From assembly GCF_013116825.1 (NCBI RefSeq), contig NZ_JABFNS010000008.1, positions 37,897-101,896 of the forward strand: a stretch of DNA of 64,000 nucleotides, in the 5' to 3' direction. The notes beneath the pieces were generated by a model. The model worked only from the letters and a program-made list of their open reading frames with translations. It made no database searches and was not told the DNA's origin. Below are positions 6,735-16,800 of the stretch, in pieces. The position numbers were made by a program, and so were the translations under genes. The stretch is from Myxococcus xanthus. Lineage in GTDB: Bacteria > Myxococcota > Myxococcia > Myxococcales > Myxococcaceae. Positions within the stretch are counted from its first letter, which is position 1. Each line of letters begins with the position of its first letter.

Positions 6735-8729
6735 ATGGAGCGCTTCAAGAAGGTCCTCATCGCGAACCGCGGCGAGATTGCCGTCCGGGTGATTCGCACC
6801 TGTCAGCGGTTGGGCTACCGCACCGTGGCGGTGTTCTCCGAGGCGGACCGCGGCGCGCCGCACGTGCTGGCGGCGGACGAGGCGGTGGCCATTGGCCCGT
6901 CTCCGGCGAAGGAGTCCTACCTCGTCATCGGGAAGATTCTGGAAGCGGCGAAGACGTCCGGCGCGGAGGCCATCCACCCGGGTTACGGCTTCTTGTCGGA
7001 GAACGCGGACTTCGCGCGCGCTTGCCGCGACGCGGGCTTGGTGTTCATCGGCCCGGAGGCCGAGGCCATCACCCTGATGGGGAACAAGCGTCAGGCGAAG
7101 CTGCGCATGATTGCGGCGGGCGTGCCCTGCATTCCTGGCTACGAGGCGTCCGACCTGGATGATGAGGCGCTGGCGGTGGAGGGCGAGCGCATCGGCTTCC
7201 CGCTGATGGTCAAGGCGGCGGCGGGCGGCGGCGGGCGCGGCATGCGGCTGGTGCACGAGGTGTCGCAGCTTCGCGCGGCCCTGCGCGCGGCGCGCTCGGA
7301 GGCGACGAACGCCTTCGGGAGCGGCGAGCTCATCCTGGAGAAGGCCGTCATCGACGCGCGGCACGTGGAGGTCCAGGTCTTCGCGGACACGCACGGCAAC
7401 GTGGTGCACCTGGGCGAGCGGGACTGCTCGGTGCAGCGCCGGCACCAGAAAATCGTGGAGGAGAGCCCGTCACCGGCGGTGAGCCCGGCGCTGCGCGCGC
7501 GCATGGGCGAGGTGGCGGTGGCGGCGGCCCGGGCCATTGGCTACCGGGGGGCGGGCACCATCGAGTTCCTCCTCGCGCCGAGCGGTGACTTCTACTTCAT
7601 GGAGATGAACACGCGCCTCCAGGTGGAGCACCCGGTGACGGAGCTGATTACCGGGTTGGACCTGGTGGAGTGGCAGCTCCGCGTGGCGGCGGGGGAGAAG
7701 CTGCCCCGGGCGCAGGAGGCGATTTCCGCGTCGGGACATGCCATCGAGGTTCGCCTCTGCGCGGAGGACCCGGCGAAGGGCTACGCGCCTCAGGCCGGGC
7801 GGCTGCTGACGTGGAGGCTGCCGGTGCGCGAGGGCGTGCGCATCGACCACGGCGTGCGGGAGGGGCAGGAGATTCCGCCCTTCTATGACTCCATGCAGGC
7901 GAAGGTGATTGCGCACGGCCCGGACCGGGAGACGGCGCGCCGGCGGCTGGTGGAGGCGCTGCGCGAGCTGACGGTGTTCGGCGTCACCACCAACAAGAAC
8001 CTGCTGCTGTACGTGCTGGAGCACGCGGCGTTCCGTTCAGGGGAGTACGACACGGCGTTCATCGCGAAGCACGCGCCTGCGACGGAGGTGGAAGCGCTGT
8101 ACCAGACGGACGCGAAGGCGAGGGCGCTGGCGGCGGCGCTGCTCTTCCACGACGAAGGCCTGAAGCTGGCGGACACGGTGGGACTGGATGTGTCCCTGCT
8201 GAACTGGAACACGTCCCACCGCCACCCCGTGCGGATGAAGCTCGTGAGCCGTGGCGCGGAGGCGTCCGTCACCCTCCAGCCCGTGTCCGCGGAAGGGTAC
8301 GAGGTGGATGTGGAGGATTCGTCGTTCGACGTGTCCGTGTTGGGGCTGTCCGCGGGCGTGCTCGACTTCTCCAGCGCCGGGACACGGGGCCGCGCACGCT
8401 ACCTGCGGGACGGGGACACGCTGTGGCTGGACCTGGGCTCGGGCGCGCACGCCGTGACGGACGTAACGTTCCGTCCGCCGTCGAAGTCGGACGGCGTGGG
8501 CAGCGGACGGCTGGCGGCGCCCATGGACGGGCGCATCCTGCGCGTGGACACACAGGTGGGCGCGGCGGTGAAGCCCGGGGACGTCCTGGTGGTGCTGGAG
8601 GCCATGAAGATGGAGTTCCAGGTGGTGGCGGACGTCGCGGGCACCGTCGCGGAGCTCAACGTGTCCGTGGGCAGCCAGGTGAAGGCGAAGCAGCTCCTGG
8701 TGGCACTGGCGGCGCAGAAGGATTCCTGA
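6735..8729 (+). CDS. Acyl-CoA carboxylase alpha subunit, biotin carboxylase with BCCP (AtuF-like)
   Basis: A 664-residue biotin-dependent subunit. The biotin carboxylase N-domain opens with KVLIANRGEIAVRVIR and has HPGYGFLSEN. The ATP-grasp domain follows (AAAGGGGRGM, HLGERDCSVQRRHQK, EMNTRLQVEHPVTE), then the BC C-domain to about residue 440 and a BT-like linker of ~130 residues. A C-terminal biotinyl domain carries EAMKM with the biotinylated Lys at 625. It makes carboxybiotin from ATP and bicarbonate for the beta subunit encoded just upstream. GAGGAG at 6721-6726 supports the ATG at 6735 over the in-frame GTG at 6717. Length and organisation fit both geranyl-CoA and methylcrotonyl-CoA carboxylase alpha chains. 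Confidence 0.92.
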   Translation: MERFKKVLIANRGEIAVRVIRTCQRLGYRTVAVFSEADRGAPHVLAADEAVAIGPSPAKESYLVIGKILEAAKTSGAEAIHPGYGFLSENADFARACRDAGLVFIGPEAEAITLMGNKRQAKLRMIAAGVPCIPGYEASDLDDEALAVEGERIGFPLMVKAAAGGGGRGMRLVHEVSQLRAALRAARSEATNAFGSGELILEKAVIDARHVEVQVFADTHGNVVHLGERDCSVQRRHQKIVEESPSPAVSPALRARMGEVAVAAARAIGYRGAGTIEFLLAPSGDFYFMEMNTRLQVEHPVTELITGLDLVEWQLRVAAGEKLPRAQEAISASGHAIEVRLCAEDPAKGYAPQAGRLLTWRLPVREGVRIDHGVREGQEIPPFYDSMQAKVIAHGPDRETARRRLVEALRELTVFGVTTNKNLLLYVLEHAAFRSGEYDTAFIAKHAPATEVEALYQTDAKARALAAALLFHDEGLKLADTVGLDVSLLNWNTSHRHPVRMKLVSRGAEASVTLQPVSAEGYEVDVEDSSFDVSVLGLSAGVLDFSSAGTRGRARYLRDGDTLWLDLGSGAHAVTDVTFRPPSKSDGVGSGRLAAPMDGRILRVDTQVGAAVKPGDVLVVLEAMKMEFQVVADVAGTVAELNVSVGSQVKAKQLLVALAAQKDS

Positions 8730-8747
8730 GCGATTCGGACTGGCTCG

Positions 8748-8775
8748 AGCGGCGGAGCGTCAGACCTCCGCCGCT
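8748..8775. terminator. Hairpin at convergent gene ends
   Basis: AGCGGCGGAG / CTCCGCCGCT, a 10-bp stem with an 8-base loop, straddles the gap between the carboxylase operon and the convergent MFS gene and includes the last codons of the latter. It probably ends both transcripts. No U tract is seen. Confidence 0.5.
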
Positions 8776-9971
8776 TCAGGCGCGCCGCCCTTCGGCCCTC
8801 GCTTGAGCGCCAACAGGGCCACGACACACAGCGCGGCGCCAGAGGCGCACACCCCGCTCCATCCCCAGTGCGTCCAGGCGAAGGTCCCCAGCCACGAGCC
8901 CGCGGCGCCGCCCGCGAAGTACGTCACCATGTAGAGCGTGTTCAGCCGGCTGCGGGCCTCCGGACGCAGCGCGTACACCCGCGTCTGATTGGAAATCTGG
9001 TTCGCCTGGACGCCCAAATCGAGCAGCACCACGCCCAGCGCCATGCCCCACAGCCAGCGTCCCAGGGGCCACATCACGACGAACGACAGCAGCAACACGA
9101 CGATGGCCGCTCCGTTGATGCGCCGGTCCCCGCGCTGGTCGGCGGAGCGGCCCACCAGCGGAGCCACGGCGGCGCCCGCCACGCCCACGACGCCGAACAG
9201 CCCCGCGACCTGCGCGTCGTACTTCTGCGGCAGGCTCTGGAGGTACAGCGCCAGCGTGGACCAGAACACGCTGAACGCGCCGAAGCTGAGCGCGCCCAGC
9301 ACCGCGTGCAGGCGCAGCACGGGCTCGGTTCGCGCCAGGTGGATGAGCGAGCGCAGCAGCTGCGGATACGGCATGGAGGCCATGGGTGGCTGCGACGGCA
9401 GCGTGAAGCGCAGCACGCCGGCCAGCGCGAGCATCAGCCCCGCCGCAATCCAGAACATGGTGCGCCACCCCAGGTGCGTCCCGACGAAGCCCGCCGCCGT
9501 CCGGGACAGGAGGATGCCCATCAGCACACCGCTCATGACGGTGCCCACCACCCGGCCTCGCTGCGCTGCGGGCGCCAGGTGCGCCGCGAAGGGGACGAGG
9601 AGCTGGGGAATGATGGTGGTGACGCCCACGACGAAGCTCGCGGCGACCATCCAGTGCAGCGTCGGCGCGAGGGCCACGCCAACGAGCGCCAGCGCCACCA
9701 GCGTGTTCATGGTGACGATGACCCGCCGCCGCTCCAGGCTGTCGCCCAGCGGGACGATGAAGAGCATCCCCACCGCGTAGCCCACCTGCGTCAGCGTGGG
9801 CACCAGCCCCAGCGCGCTCCCCGAGGCCCCCAGGGCCGCGCCGATGTCTCCCAGCAGCGGCTGGTTGTAATAGAGGTTCGCGACGGTGGCGCCCGAGGCG
9901 GCGGCCATCAGCCACACGAGCCCGGTGGACAGCGCGGCGTGGGGAGCGTCCGGTGGAGAATGCGTCGTCAT
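8760..9971 (-). CDS. MFS transporter, DHA1-like
   Basis: A protein of about 403 residues with some 12 predicted membrane helices. The first helix ends in [13 protein letters not shown], the LYY-QPLL signature of the AraJ/YnfM-like drug and sugar-derivative exporters. [11 protein letters not shown] forms the loop between helices 2 and 3. I start it at the ATG at 9971; an upstream in-frame extension of ~28 residues is Pro/Arg-rich and overlaps the upstream region of the divergent oxygenase gene. The substrate cannot be predicted. Its start faces the oxygenase gene, so the two share a ~60-base promoter gap. Confidence 0.85.
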   Translation of the reverse strand: MTTHSPPDAPHAALSTGLVWLMAAASGATVANLYYNQPLLGDIGAALGASGSALGLVPTLTQVGYAVGMLFIVPLGDSLERRRVIVTMNTLVALALVGVALAPTLHWMVAASFVVGVTTIIPQLLVPFAAHLAPAAQRGRVVGTVMSGVLMGILLSRTAAGFVGTHLGWRTMFWIAAGLMLALAGVLRFTLPSQPPMASMPYPQLLRSLIHLARTEPVLRLHAVLGALSFGAFSVFWSTLALYLQSLPQKYDAQVAGLFGVVGVAGAAVAPLVGRSADQRGDRRINGAAIVVLLLSFVVMWPLGRWLWGMALGVVLLDLGVQANQISNQTRVYALRPEARSRLNTLYMVTYFAGGAAGSWLGTFAWTHWGWSGVCASGAALCVVALLALKRGPKGGAPEAAEV

Positions 9972-10033
9972 GGAGCCGGGCGGACTCTCGCGCCGCGCCC
10001 TGCCGGGGTCCAGACCTGTGTAGGCTCCCGGGA

Positions 10034-11104
10034 ATGACAGGTCCGGATTCCGCACGGGGCGGCTTGCCCGTCATCGACATGGCGTCACTGTTCGATGCAT
10101 CCCGCGTCACCGAGCGTGCGCGCGTCGCGCGTGAAATCGAGCAGGCCTGCCGCGACAGCGGCTTCTTCTACGTGACGGGCCACGGCGTGTCCGGCGAGGT
10201 GCTCGCGCGGCTGGAGCGGGAGAGCCACCGCTTCTTCGCGCTGCCCCGGGCGGCCAAGGAGGCCATCGCCATGTCGATGGGCGGTGTCGCGTGGCGAGGC
10301 TGGTTTCCACTCGGGGGGGAGCTGACCTCGGGGCGTCCGGACCGGAAGGAGGGGTTGTACCTGGGCACGGAGCTCGGAAGCGAGCATCCGCGGGTGAAGG
10401 ACGGCTGGCCGTTGCACGGCGCCAACCTGTGGCCCGCGGAGGTGCCGGAGCTGCGCGCGGCGGTGCTCGACTACGTGGCGGCCTGCACACGCGCCGCGCA
10501 TGCGCTGATGGAGGGCATGGCGCTGAGCCTGGGCCTGGACGCGGACTACTTCCGGAGGCACTACACGGCGGACCCGACGGTGCTCTTCCGCATCTTCCAT
10601 TACCCCGCCGAGCCCCAGCACGAGGAGGAGCGCTGGGGCGTGGGCGAGCACACCGACTACGGGCTGCTCACGCTGCTGGCCCAGGACGACAACGGCGGGT
10701 TGCAGGTGAAGACGCCGCGCGGCTGGGTGGAGGCACCGCCGCTGCCCGGGACGCTGGTGTGCAACATCGGCGACATGCTCGACCGGATGACAGGCGGCTG
10801 GTACCGCTCCACGCCGCACCGGGTGAGGAACGTGAGCGGCAAGGACAGGCTGTCCTTCCCACTCTTCTTCGACCCGGACTTCGCCGCCGAGGTCCATCCC
10901 CTGCCACGCGGCGCGGGCGCTGACGTCGATGAGGACCGCGCCCGCCGCTGGGATGGTGCCAGCGTCCACGCCTTCCAGGGGACGTACGGCGACTACCTGC
11001 TGGACAAGGTGTCCAAGGTGTTTCCGGAGCTGGTGCGGCGGGTGTGGGAGCGAGCGCCCGCGGCACTGCCAGAGGAGACACCCCGAGGACCGTTACCGCG
11101 TTGA
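10034..11104 (+). CDS. Isopenicillin N synthase-like 2-oxoglutarate/Fe(II) oxygenase
   Basis: A 356-residue non-haem iron oxygenase. The N-terminal DIOX_N-type domain starts with LPVIDMASL and has [11 protein letters not shown]. The C-terminal jelly roll carries the iron ligands His206 and Asp208 (GEHTDYG) and His262 (STPHRVRN). Arg272 and Ser274 (RLSFP) lie where family members bind 2-oxoglutarate. Such enzymes hydroxylate, desaturate or cyclise small molecules; plant, fungal and bacterial members have many different substrates and none can be assigned here. The ATG at 10034 sits shortly before the first conserved strand. A GST-like gene follows in the same direction after 87 bases. Confidence 0.88.
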   Translation: MTGPDSARGGLPVIDMASLFDASRVTERARVAREIEQACRDSGFFYVTGHGVSGEVLARLERESHRFFALPRAAKEAIAMSMGGVAWRGWFPLGGELTSGRPDRKEGLYLGTELGSEHPRVKDGWPLHGANLWPAEVPELRAAVLDYVAACTRAAHALMEGMALSLGLDADYFRRHYTADPTVLFRIFHYPAEPQHEEERWGVGEHTDYGLLTLLAQDDNGGLQVKTPRGWVEAPPLPGTLVCNIGDMLDRMTGGWYRSTPHRVRNVSGKDRLSFPLFFDPDFAAEVHPLPRGAGADVDEDRARRWDGASVHAFQGTYGDYLLDKVSKVFPELVRRVWERAPAALPEETPRGPLPR

Positions 11105-11191
11105 CGGAGCCCGGGTCGCATGCTTGAGAGCGCTGCGGCGGATGACGCGCTTCGGCGCGCGCAAACCGCTCACCGACCAGGAGACATCACG

Positions 11192-11836
11192 ATGATGACC
11201 GTCAGTGCGTTCAAGTGGGTTCCGCCGTTCGCACAGGGCCTGGTGCGGGACCTCCGGGTGCGGTGGGCGCTCGAAGAGGCAGGGTTGCCGTATCAGGTGA
11301 AGCTCATCGACAACAAAGTCCAGGCCTCGCCCGACTACCGCAAGCTCCATCCCTTCGGCCAGGTGCCGGTGCTGGAGGAGGACGGCCTCGTCCTCTTTGA
11401 ATCAGGCGCCATCGTGCTCCACATCGCCAGCAAGTGTGAGGCGCTGCTGCCGGCGGACGCGGCGGGCAGGGCTCGCGCGGTGACGTGGCTCTTCGCGGCG
11501 CTCAACTCCATCGAAATCGTGATTCAGCCGCTCGCCGAGGTGGACCTGTTCTTTGCCCAGGAGGAGTGGGCGAAGCTGCGCAGGCCGGGCGCGGTGGAGT
11601 CGCTGAAGGAGCGCCTGGGAGAACTCGCGGCGCATCTGGGTGAGCGCGAGTACCTGGAGGACCGCTTCACGGCGGGCGACCTGATGATGGTGACGGTGCT
11701 CCGCATCCTCCGGCACACGGACGTGCTCGACGGCTTTCCCACGCTGAAGGCGTACAAGGAACGCTGTGAGGCCCGGCCTGCGTTCCAGCGCGCCCTGGCG
11801 GCCCAGATGGCGCCGTTCCAGCAGCCTCGCGCTTGA
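11192..11836 (+). CDS. Glutathione S-transferase family protein
   Basis: A 214-residue two-domain protein. An N-terminal thioredoxin-like half has FGQVPVLEEDG (cis-Pro loop) and ESGAIVLHIA (the Glu-Ser that binds the glutathione gamma-glutamyl group). A helical C-terminal domain has FTAGDLMMVTVL, the conserved N-capping box. It may conjugate or reduce electrophiles in the cytoplasm; the N-terminal catalytic residue is not obvious. AGGAG at 11179-11183 supports the ATG at 11192. The sequence before it, downstream of the oxygenase stop, does not look coding. Possible cooperation with the upstream oxygenase is suggested by position only. Confidence 0.88.
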   Translation: MMTVSAFKWVPPFAQGLVRDLRVRWALEEAGLPYQVKLIDNKVQASPDYRKLHPFGQVPVLEEDGLVLFESGAIVLHIASKCEALLPADAAGRARAVTWLFAALNSIEIVIQPLAEVDLFFAQEEWAKLRRPGAVESLKERLGELAAHLGEREYLEDRFTAGDLMMVTVLRILRHTDVLDGFPTLKAYKERCEARPAFQRALAAQMAPFQQPRA

Positions 11837-11871
11837 GCGTCTGAAGAACTCGTCGGGCGTAAGTGTCTGAA

Positions 11872-11895
11872 TTGAGGGCCTTTTCAGGCCCTCAA
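11872..11895. terminator. Hairpin between GST and TetR genes
   Basis: A perfect 9-bp stem TTGAGGGCC / GGCCCTCAA with loop TTTTCA, 35 bases after the GST stop. The following bases are A-rich, not U-rich, on the plus strand, so it could be a terminator or an operator of the TetR gene that starts 31 bases on. Confidence 0.45.
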
Positions 11896-11926
11896 ATGAA
11901 AGTTGAAAAGAATCCATCCGGACGGC

Positions 11927-12508
11927 ATGTTTCGCGCCGTGACGAGCGCCCACCAACGCAAGAAGCAGCCCGATGTCATTCGCGCGCAGTTGCTCCGCGC
12001 CGCGGCGGAGCTCGTCATGCAAGGGGGAACCCAGGCGGTGACGCTCGAGGCCGTCGCGGCGCTCGCGGGGGTGACGAAGGGCGGCCTCCAGCATCATTTC
12101 AAGAGCAAGCAGCTGCTGCTCGACGCGCTGTTCGAGGAGATGAACCGACAGTTCGTCGAGTCGTTCCACGCGAACATCGCGGAAGACCCGGAGGCCCATG
12201 GGCGCGAGGCGCGTGCGTATCTGCGTGCCATGGTCTCCAGCCCCGCCAACTCCGAGCAGATTCGGGGCTTGAGGGCCCTGATTGGAAGCATGATGGTGGA
12301 GCCCGACCTTCGCGAACGATGGAACTGTAGCTGGCAGGATGACCTCCAGCTGAAGCCCGGTGATGTCAGCCCCCAGGACATCAATTCCATCATCTGTAGG
12401 CTCGCGACCGACGGCCTGTGGTTCGCGGACCTGATCGAGGACCAGGGAATCAGGCCTGAAGTGAGAGCCGCCGTCATCCGAAGGCTCGAGGAGCTCACCC
12501 GGGAGTAG
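11927..12508 (+). CDS. TetR/AcrR family regulator of the RND efflux genes
   Basis: A 193-residue regulator from the ATG at 11927; a TTG at 11903 in frame is a possible alternative. The N-terminal HTH spans about residues 15-65 (TLEAVAALAGVTKGGLQHHF), followed by a C-terminal ligand domain of the TetR_C type (AYLRAMVSSP, REDL-like helices). It lies directly upstream of, and in the same direction as, an RND adaptor and pump, the usual arrangement for an AcrR-like repressor induced by pump substrates. Operator candidates are the repeated TGTCAG/CTGACA half-sites in the gap that follows. Confidence 0.87.
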   Translation: MFRAVTSAHQRKKQPDVIRAQLLRAAAELVMQGGTQAVTLEAVAALAGVTKGGLQHHFKSKQLLLDALFEEMNRQFVESFHANIAEDPEAHGREARAYLRAMVSSPANSEQIRGLRALIGSMMVEPDLRERWNCSWQDDLQLKPGDVSPQDINSIICRLATDGLWFADLIEDQGIRPEVRAAVIRRLEELTRE

Positions 12509-12746
12509 GCGCCCCTCGCTGTCAGCGTGTCTGTCTCCGGCTGACACCCCGCCAAGAATTCGTCTGTCAGGGTCTCCCGTGAGGGGCCGTCCGTGGCGGG
12601 TTTGTGTCTCGAGATGCCTCATTCGTCATGTCATCTGTTCGGGCGCAGGTGACGTTTCATTCCCTGGCTGCTGGCGGCCCAGGGCGCGGTGTTGCGTGAA
12701 AAGTATGGTTTTACGTGTTTCTCGACGTTTTCCTCGCCAGACGACA
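12509..12746 (+). promoter_or_regulatory. Leader of RND efflux operon with inverted half-sites
   Basis: No gene is seen here. TGTCAG (12520-12525), CTGACA (12541-12546) and TGTCAG (12565-12570) make alternating inverted half-sites. Further on, CGTGAAAA / GTTTTACG (12695-12715) is an imperfect palindrome in a short AT-rich patch 32 bases before the adaptor ATG. Either could be the site of the upstream TetR protein. Confidence 0.3.
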
Positions 12747-13883
12747 ATGCCAATCCAACGCTCGAAGCGTCTTCTGCTTGCATGGACGCTGCTCCCGCTG
12801 CTCGCCTGTGACGGCAAGCAGGAAGAAGCAGCCTTCGCACCGCCGGTCCAGAAGGTGTCCACGCTGAAGCTGCAAGGGGAGGCCGTTGTCCTTCACGACG
12901 AGTTCCCCGCGCGTGTCTCCGCGTTCCGGGTCGCGGAAGTCCGCCCGCAGGTGGGCGGGCTCGTGCGCAGCCGGCGCTTCTCCGAAGGAGACACGGTCCA
13001 GAAGGGGCAGCCGCTCTACCAACTGGAAGCGGCGGTGTTCCGCGCGAACGTGGAAGGCGCGGCGGCGGCCCATGCGGCCAGTGAGGCCGGGCGGCTCCAG
13101 GCGGAGTTGCATTCGGGGCGCATCCAGTCCCTCTTCGAGAAAGGCGCGAGCACCCAGCAGGCGCACGATGACGCCCGGGCCGCGCTCGCCATCGCGAACG
13201 CGGAGGTGGCGCGCGCCCGCGCGGCGCTGGACAGGGCCCGCGTCGACCTGGACTACGCCACGATTACCGCCCCCATCGCGGGGCACATCGGCATCTCCCA
13301 GGTCAATGAGGGCGCGCTCGTCAGCCCCGCGGATGCCACGCCGTTGAGCGTCATCCAGCAGATTGACCGTGTCTTCGTCGACATCAAGTCACCCGTGGAG
13401 CGCGCGGCGGGCTTGCAGTCACTCCAGCGCGGTGACGGGGAAGCGGGGGCGGAGGTCATCGTGCTCTCTCCGACGGGGGCGCCCTATCCGGAGCGAGGCC
13501 GCGTTCAGTTCTCGGACATCTCGGTCGACCCCGGGTCCGGCGAGCTCACGGTGCGCGCCCTGGTCCCCAACGCGCAGCGCAAGCTCCTGCCGGGCATGTT
13601 CGTGAAGGCGCGCGTCGTGCTCGGAGAGGTGGCCGGTGCGCTCCTCGTTCCCCAGCAGGCCGTGCTTCACGACGCGCAGGGGCAGGCGCAGGTCTTCATC
13701 GTCCGAGAGGACAACACCGCGGAGGCGCGCAATGTCCGCGCCGGACGCATCGTCAGCGGACGCTACCTGGTGGAGGAGGGACTCTCCGCCGGAGAGCGCG
13801 TCGTGGTCGAGGGGCAGGACCGTCTTGCGCCAGGCCAGCAGGTCACCCCCGTCGAGTGGCAGCACGCCCCGGCCTCGCGCTGA
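12747..13883 (+). CDS. RND efflux periplasmic adaptor lipoprotein (AcrA/MexA family)
   Basis: A 378-residue membrane-fusion protein. The N-terminus has a charged start, a hydrophobic run and the lipobox LLAC, so it should be lipid-anchored in the inner membrane with its body in the periplasm. The split lipoyl domain (RPQVGGLVRSRRFSEGD and ITAPIAGHIGISQVNEG) flanks a helical hairpin of Ala/Arg/Glu-rich heptads. Beta-barrel and membrane-proximal domains follow. It joins the inner-membrane pump encoded 14 bases downstream to an outer-membrane channel; no TolC-like gene is present in the window. I chose the ATG that gives a clean lipoprotein signal; upstream codons are not conserved-looking. Confidence 0.92.
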   Translation: MPIQRSKRLLLAWTLLPLLACDGKQEEAAFAPPVQKVSTLKLQGEAVVLHDEFPARVSAFRVAEVRPQVGGLVRSRRFSEGDTVQKGQPLYQLEAAVFRANVEGAAAAHAASEAGRLQAELHSGRIQSLFEKGASTQQAHDDARAALAIANAEVARARAALDRARVDLDYATITAPIAGHIGISQVNEGALVSPADATPLSVIQQIDRVFVDIKSPVERAAGLQSLQRGDGEAGAEVIVLSPTGAPYPERGRVQFSDISVDPGSGELTVRALVPNAQRKLLPGMFVKARVVLGEVAGALLVPQQAVLHDAQGQAQVFIVREDNTAEARNVRAGRIVSGRYLVEEGLSAGERVVVEGQDRLAPGQQVTPVEWQHAPASR

Positions 13884-13897
13884 ACCTGGAGTGAGCC

Positions 13898-16800
13898 GTG
13901 CCAAGATTCTTCATTGAACGCCCGGTCTTCGCCTGGGTGATTGCCATCTTCATCGTGCTCGCCGGAGCCATCTCCATTCCCCGGCTCCCCATCGAGCGCT
14001 ACCCGTCCATCGCGCCGCCGAGCGTGACGATTACCGCCACCTATCCCGGCGCCACGCCGGCCGCGATGAACGACAGCGTCGTGTCGTTGATTGAGCGCGG
14101 CCTGTCCGGCGTGAAGAACATCCTGTACTTCGAGTCGTCGAGCGACACGTCGGGCGTCGCGCAAATCGTGGTGACGTTCGCGCCCGGAACGGACCCGGAC
14201 CTGGCGCAGGTCGACATCCAGAACCGCCTGAAGACCGTCGAATCGCGGCTGCCGCAGATGGTCCGGCAGCTCGGGCTCCAGGTGGAGACGACCACCACCA
14301 ACTTCCTGCTCTTCTCCACGCTCGTGTCGAGCGACGGCCGCTACGACGAGGCCGAGCTGGGGGACTTCCTGAGCCGCAACGTGGTCGAGGACCTGCGCCG
14401 CGTGCCCGGCGTGGGGCGCGTCCAGCTCTTCACGCCGGCCCGCGCGCTGCGCGTCTGGTTGGACCCGGAGCGGCTCATCTCGCACGGAATCTCCGTGGAT
14501 GAGGTCGCCGCGGCGATTCGCGCGCAGAACGCGGAGGCCTCTCCCGGACGGCTGGGGGACATGCCCGCGGTTCCGGGCCAGCGCGTCACCACTCCCCTGA
14601 TGCTCCAGGGGCAGCTCCTGGACGTCGCGGACTTCGAGCGCGTCATCATCCGGGCGAATCCGGATGGTTCGAACGTGCTGCTCAAGGAGCTCGCCAAGGT
14701 GGAGCTGGGGCCCCAGAGCTACGCCTCGTCCACCCGGCAGAATGGGAAGAACGCCGCCACGTTCGGCGTGCAGCTGGCCCCGGGGGCGAACGCGCTGGAT
14801 ACCTCCGAGCGCATCCGCGAGCGGATGGCGGACCTCTCCCGGGCCTTCCCCGCGGGCGTCGAGTACACGATTCCGTACGACGCGGCGCCGTTCGTGCGCG
14901 TCTCCATCCAGAAGGTCGTCCAGACCTTCTTCGAGGCGATGCTGCTCGTCTTCGCGGTGATGTACCTCTTCCTGCAGAGCGTGCGTTACACGCTGATTCC
15001 CGCCATCGTCGCGCCCATCGCGCTGCTGGGGACCTTCGCGGTGATGCTGGCGTCGGGGTTCTCCATCAACGTCCTGACGATGTTCGGCATGGTGTTGGCG
15101 ATTGGCATCATCGTCGATGACGCCATCGTCGTGGTCGAGAACGTCGAGCGCCTCATGGCGGAGGAGGGGCTCTCTCCCCTCGAGGCCACGAAGAAGGCGA
15201 TGAAGGAAATCACGGGCGCCGTCATCGGCATCACCCTGGTGCTCACGTCCGTGTTCATCCCCATGGCGTTCGCCACGGGCTCCGTCGGCACCATCTACCG
15301 CCAGTTCAGCCTGGCGATGGCCGTGTCGATTCTCTTCTCCGCGTTCCTCGCGCTCACGCTCACCCCGGCGCTCTGCGCGACGCTGCTGCGTCCGGTGGAG
15401 CCCGGCCACGCGGGGAAGCGCCGCGGCTTCTTCGGCGGGTTCAACCGGCTCCTGGAGCGGGTGACGGGGCGCTATGCCAACTGGACCCGGGCCATTGTCG
15501 GACGCCTGGGCAGGGCGTTCTTCGCGTACGCCGTGGTGGTCGCCATGGTGGCCCTGGCGTTCTGGCGGCTGCCGGGCGCCTTCTTCCCGGAGGAGGACCA
15601 GGGGTTCCTCAACGTCTCGGTGCAGCTCCCGTCGGACGCCACGGCCGAGCGGACGAACAGCGTGCTCGGGGAGCTGGAGGCTTTCTTGAGCGAGCGCGAG
15701 GGCATCCAGGACGTGCTGACCATCCAGGGCTTCGGCTTCTTCGGCTCGGGGGCGAACGCCGGCCTCATGTTCGTGATGATGCGCGACTGGGACGAGCGCC
15801 AGGGGGAGACGGCGGCGGGTGAGGTCGCCGCCGCCAACGCGCGCTTCGCCTCTCCGCGGGAGGGCATGGTCATCAACGTGCTGCCGCCCGCGGTGGACGG
15901 GCTCGGCAACAGCGCGGGCTTCGCCATGCGGCTGGAGGACCGCTCCGGACACGGCCCGAAGGCGCTCAACGACGCCATGAACCACGTCCTCCGGCGCGCC
16001 TCGGACAGCCCGGTCATCGCCTTCCCCTATCAGGAGGGGTTGCCGGACGGCTCGACGGTGCGAATCCAGGTGGACCGCGAGCGCGCGGCGGCGCTCGGTG
16101 TGTCGTTCGCGGAAATCAACTCGGTCATCTCCACCGCGCTGGGGTCGACGTACGTCAACGACTTCCCCAACAAGGGCTACATGCAGCAAATCATCCTGCA
16201 GGCGCGCGCGGAGTCCCGCATGCAGGTGGAGGACGTGCTCAAGCTCCCCGTGCGCAACGCGCGCGGGCAGATGGTGCCCCTGTCCTCGGTGGCCGAGCCC
16301 GTCTGGGAGCGGGGGCCCATGCAACTGGTCCGCTACAACGGCTACCCCGCCGTGCGCATCGCCGGGGCGGCGGCACCGGGCTTCAGCAGCGGTGACGCCA
16401 TGGCGGAGATGGAGCGCATCGCGGGCGAACTCCCAGCGGGCTTCGCGGTGGAGTGGACGGGCCTCTCCTACCAGGAGCGGCTCTCCGGCTCGGAGGCGCC
16501 CATCCTCCTGGCGCTGTCGATGCTCGTCGTCTTCCTGGTGCTGGCGGCGCTCTACGAGAGCTGGTCGATTCCGCTGTCGGTCATGCTCGTCGTGCCGCTG
16601 GGACTCATCGGCGCGCTGGCCGCGGTGATGTCGCGCGGACTGATGAACGACATCTTCTTCAAGGTGGGCCTCATCACCATCATCGGCCTGTCCGCGAAGA
16701 ACGCGATTCTCATCGTCGAGTTCGCGAAGCAGCTCGAGGAGCAGGGGCGCTCACCGCTCCAGGCCGCGGTGGAGGCGGCGCGGCTGCGCTTCCGTCCCAT

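Noticed and set aside
3390..8729. Assignment of the cluster to leucine (liu) degradation
   Set aside because: The liu hallmarks (isovaleryl-CoA dehydrogenase, methylglutaconyl-CoA hydratase, HMG-CoA lyase) are absent and AtuA is present. The alternative is kept open in the carboxylase entries.
13763..16324. An 853-codon open frame antisense to the RND pump
   Set aside because: Its translation is His/Arg/Gly-rich with no motif; it is the mirror of a GC-rich gene with strong codon-position bias.
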